Both the position numbers and the translations under genes were made by a program. This document shows, piece by piece, positions 60,519-64,000 of a stretch of DNA of 64,000 nucleotides. This DNA comes from Calliopsis andreniformis (Eukaryota > Arthropoda > Insecta > Hymenoptera > Andrenidae). Every line of letters starts with the position of its first letter. The first letter of the stretch is position 1. The notes beneath the pieces are model-generated. The model made no database searches, was not told where the DNA came from, and saw only the letters and a program-made list of their open reading frames with translations. The DNA lies in contig NW_027480468.1 in assembly GCF_051401765.1 (NCBI RefSeq), positions 2,852,001 through 2,916,000 on the forward strand, given 5' to 3'.

Positions 60519-60996
60519 ATTGAGGATTCAGGATCGAGGATTCAGAATTGAGGTTTGAGGACTGAGGATTGAGGATTGAGGATTGAGGGTTGAAGATTGA
60601 GTATTGAGGATTGAGGATTGAGGATTGAGGATTGAGGATTGGGTATTGCGGATTGAACATTGAGGATTGAGGATTGAGGTTTGAGGATTGAGGATTGAGG
60701 ACTGAAGATTGAATATTGGTGATTGAAGATTGAGGATTGAGGATTGTGGGTTGTGGATTGCGGACGAGGACTGAGGGTTGAGTATTCATGTTTGAGGTCC
60801 GAGGATTGAGGATTGAGGATTAAGGATTGAGGATTGAAGATTGAATATTGATGATTGAAGATTGAGGATTGATGATTGAGGATTGAGGATTGAGGATTGA
60901 GGATTGAGGATTGAGTATTGAAGATTGAGTATTGAGGATTGAAGATTGAGGATTGAGGATTGAGGATTGAGGGTTGAGGATAGAAGATTGAGGTTT

Positions 60997-61154
60997 GGGG
61001 ACTGAGTATTGAGGGTTGAGTGATGAGAATTGGTGTTTGTGGATGGAGATTTAAAGATTGCAGATTGAGTATCGTGTATTGAAAACTGTGAATTGATGAT
61101 ATTCTATTGAGGATTGAGAATTGACAACTGATTGTTGAGGACTGAGGTCTGAAG
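60997..61154 (+). repeat. Core A2, anchor 61098
   Basis: A2 with GAGTATCGTG as in 57374 and private GTGGATGGAG. Confidence 0.86.
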
Positions 61155-62283
61155 ATTGAGGATTCAGGATTGTGGATTCAGGATTGAGGTTTGAGGACTG
61201 AGGATTGAGGATTGAGGATTGGGGATTGAGGATTGAGGATTGAGGATTGAAGATTCAGGATTGGGTATTGCGGATTGAACATTGAGGATTGAGGATTGAG
61301 GATTGAGGATTGAGGATTGAGGACTGAATATTGAATATTGATGATTGAACATTGAGGATTGAGGATTGAGCGTTGTGGATTGAGGACAAGGACTGAGGGT
61401 TCAGTATTGATGGTTGAGGTCTGATTATTGAGGATTGAGTATTGAGAATTGAGGACTGAAGATTGAGTATTGAGGATTGAAGATTGAGGACTGAGGATTG
61501 AGGATTGAGTATTGGGGATTGAGGATTGAGGATTGAGGATTGAGGATTGAGAATTGAGGATTGAAGGATGAGGATTGAGGATTGAGGATTGAGGATTGAG
61601 GATTGAAGATTGAATATTGAGGTTTGAAGACTGACGATTGGGGGTTGAGGATTGAGGATTGAGTATTGAGGATTGAGGATTGAGGGTTGAGGATTGAGGA
61701 TTGAGAATTGAGGGTTGAGGATTGAGGATTGAAGATTGAGGATTGGGTATTGAGGATTGAGGATTGAGGATTGAGGATTGAGGATTGAGGATTGAGGATT
61801 GCGGATTGAGGATTGAAGATTGAAGATTGAGGATTGAAGATTGAGGATTAAAGATTGAGTATTGAGGATTGAAGATTGAGGATTGATGATTGAGGATTGA
61901 GGATTGAGGATTGAGGATTGAGGATTGAGTATTGAAGATTGAGGATTGATGATTGAGGATTGAGGATTGAGTATTGGGGATTGAGGATTGAGGATTGAGG
62001 ATTGAGGATTGAGAATTGAGGATTGAAGGATGAGGACTGAGGGTTGAGGATTGAGGATTGAGGATTGAAGATTGAGTATTGAGGATTGAAGATTGCGGAT
62101 TGAGGACTGAGGATTGAGGATTGAGGATTGAGGATTGCGGGTTGACGATTGAGGATTGAGAATTGAGGATTGAGGATTGAGGATTGAAGATTGAGGATTG
62201 GGTATTGAGGATTGAGGATTGAGGATTTAGGATTGAGTATTGAGGATTGAAGATTGAGAATTGAGGATTGAAGATTGAACATT

Positions 62284-62441
62284 GAGGACTGAGTGTTGAG
62301 TGTTGAGTGATGAGAATTGATGTTTGTGAATAGAGATTTGAAGATTGCAGATTGAGTATTGCGTATGGAAAGCTCTGAACTGAGGATATTCTAGTGAGGA
62401 TTGAGGATTGACAACTGATTGTTGAGGACTGAGGGCTGAAG
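62284..62441 (+). repeat. Core C1, anchor 62385
   Basis: C core with GCGTATGGAAAG and private TTTGTGAATAGAG. Confidence 0.86.
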
Positions 62442-63463
62442 ATTGAGGATTCAGGATTGAGGATTCAGGATTGTGGTTTGAGGACTGAGGATTGAGGATT
62501 GAGGATTGACGATTGAGGATTGAGGATTGAGGATTGAAGATTCAGGATTGGGTATCGAGGATTGAACATTGAGGATTGAGGATTGAGGATTGAGGAGTGA
62601 GGATTGAGTATTGAAGATTGAATATTGATGATTGAAAATGAGGATTGAGGATTGAGGGTTGCGGATTGAGGACGAGGACTGAGGGTTTAGTATTGATGTT
62701 TGAGGTCTGAGGATTGAGGATTGAGGATTGAGAATTGAGGATTCAGGAATGAGGATTGAAGATTGAGGATTGGTTATTGAGGATTGAAGAATGAGGACTG
62801 AGGGTTGAGGATTGAGGATTGAGGATTGAAGATTGAGTATTGAGGATTGAAGATTGCGGATTGAGGACTGAGGATTGAGGATTGAGTATTGAGGATTGAG
62901 GATTGAGGACTGCGTGTTGAGGATTGAAGATTGAAGATTGAGGATTGAGTACTGAGGATTAAAGATTGAGTATTGAGGATTGAAGATTGAGGATTGATGA
63001 TTGAGGATTGAGGATTGAGTATTGAGGATTGAGGATTGAGGATTGAGTATTGAAGATTGAGGATTGATGACTGAGGATTGTGGATTGAGGATTGAGGATT
63101 GAGTATTGAGGATTGAAGATTGAGTATTGAGGATTGAAGATTGAGAATTGAGCTTTGAGGTTTGAACATTGAGGACTGAGTGTTGAGGGTTGAAGATTGA
63201 GGATTGAGGATTGAGGATTGAGGATTGAGGATTGAGGATGAGGGCTGAGGGTTGAGGATTGAGGTTTAAGGACTGAGGACTGAGGATTGAGGATTGAGAA
63301 TTGAGGATTGAGGATTGAGGATTGAAGATTGAGGATTGGGTATTGAGGATTGAAGGATGAGGATTGAGGATTGAGGATTGAGGATTGATGATTGAGTATT
63401 GACGATTGAAGATTGAGGATTGAGGATTGAGGATTGAGGATTGAGGATTGATGATTGAGGATT

Positions 63464-63621
63464 GGGGACTGAGTGTTGAGGTTTGAGTGATTAGAATTGA
63501 TGTTTGTGGATAGAGATTTAAAGGTTACAGATCCAGTATTGAGTACTGAAAACTGTGAATTGATGATATTCTATTGAGGATTGAGAAATGACAACTGAGT
63601 CTTGAGGACTGAGGTCAGAAG
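63464..63621 (+). repeat. Core A1, most diverged, anchor 63565
   Basis: A1 by GTTACAGATCCAG, but with many private changes: GTGATTAG, AAAGGTTACAG, GAGTACTGAAAAC, GAGAAATGAC and GAGTCTTGAGG. Possibly an older copy. Confidence 0.84.
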
Positions 63622-64000
63622 ATTGAGGATTCAGGATTGAGGTTTGAGGACTGAGGATTGAGGATTGAGGAGCGAGGATTGAGGATTGAGGATTGAGGAT
63701 TGAAGATTGAGGATTGGGTATTGCTGATTGCACATTGAGGAATGAGGATTGAGGATTGAGGATTGAGGATTGAGGACTGAAGGTTGAATGTTGATGATTG
63801 AAGATTGAGGATTGAGGATTGAGCGTTGTGGGATGAGGACGAGGACTGAGGGTTGAGTATTGATGTTTGAGGTCTGAGGATTGAGGATTGAGGTTTGAGG
63901 ATTGAGGATTGAAGATTGAGGATTGAAGATTGAGGATTGGGTATTGAGGATTGAAGGATGAGGATTGAGGATTGAGGATTGAGGATTGAGGATTGAGGAT

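Larger units (their letters stand above)
1..64000 (+). repeat. Heptanucleotide satellite array, unit TTGAGGA
   Basis: The entire window consists of seven-base steps of TTGAGGA (GAGGATT in another phase) and its point variants, such as GAAGATT, GATGATT, GAGTATT, GAGAATT, GAGGACT, GAGGGTT, GCGGATT, GAATATT and GAACATT. No stretch of a few hundred bases departs from this. The array enters at base 1 and leaves at base 64,000, so both true edges lie outside. The plus strand is almost devoid of C. Long tandem arrays with higher-order organisation are typical of eukaryotic satellite DNA; that assignment is inference. I see no transposon, gene, rRNA or tRNA inside it. Confidence 0.97.

Noticed and set aside
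1..64000. CRISPR array
   Set aside because: Repeats are seven bases with no unique spacers; the longer cores are separated by repeats of the same heptamer and not by unrelated spacers.
1..64000. Functional telomere
   Set aside because: TTGAGGA differs from known telomere words at two or more positions, is highly variable, and has multi-kilobase higher-order structure that telomerase synthesis would not give.
1..64000. Cyanobacterial-type short heptanucleotide repeats
   Set aside because: Those occur as short intergenic clusters; a gene-free 64 kb array with nested higher-order units does not fit a bacterial chromosome.
1..64000. CENP-B box or other known centromere protein site
   Set aside because: I see no match to the essential CENP-B box bases; a centromeric location cannot be claimed from the sequence alone.

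Overview
The whole 64 kb window is one uninterrupted tandem-repeat array and I see no gene in it. The basic unit is the heptamer TTGAGGA (equivalently GAGGATT; TCCTCAA on the other strand). Nearly every seven-base step is this word or a version with one or two substitutions. The given strand is rich in G, A and T and almost free of C, and the asymmetry never switches sides. I found no rRNA, tRNA, transposon, CRISPR array, promoter or non-repetitive island. An array this long and pure, with several layers of higher-order structure, suggests satellite DNA in a eukaryotic genome (centromeric, pericentromeric, subtelomeric or other heterochromatin). Nothing in the sequence lets me name the species or the chromosomal position.

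The array has at least four layers. (1) Heptamers, many carrying fixed variants that form recognisable marker blocks. (2) About 65 copies of a strongly diverged core of roughly 158 bp, all in the same orientation. The core is still built in seven-base steps and falls into three main families, here called A, B and C, with subfamilies A1, A2, A3, B1 to B3, C1 and C2. I number each core by an anchor, the first base of its GATATT. (3) Higher-order units in which cores recur at fixed distances. A to B is 728 bp in most cases, B to C is 308 bp, and the clearest complete unit is 3,721 bp. (4) Near-identical segmental duplications of these units.

Layout. 1-13,307: a 7,559 bp unit followed by a 5,748 bp copy that has lost 377 bp and about 1,448 bp. 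About 12.3-19.8 kb: two head-to-tail 3,721 bp units. 19.8-28.7 kb: rearranged relatives of the same unit. About 28.74-42.88 kb: two near-identical copies of a 7.06 kb block. 42.5-64 kb: a differently organised domain with A2 cores, no copy of the TTAAGAACGAG marker, a 2.9 kb duplication, an apparently exact 2,230 bp duplication (50,407-52,636 and 52,637-54,866), two hybrid B/C cores and a local 301 bp repeat near 58.1-58.7 kb.

Long open reading frames exist on the minus strand only. They follow arithmetically from the repeat: seven is not a multiple of three, so 21 bp of TCCTCAA reads as the same heptapeptide (NPQSSIL) in all three minus frames, while every plus frame meets TGA each 21 bp. 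I do not annotate them as genes. Positions and comparisons were made by eye; duplication boundaries inside the repeat are uncertain by tens of bases.
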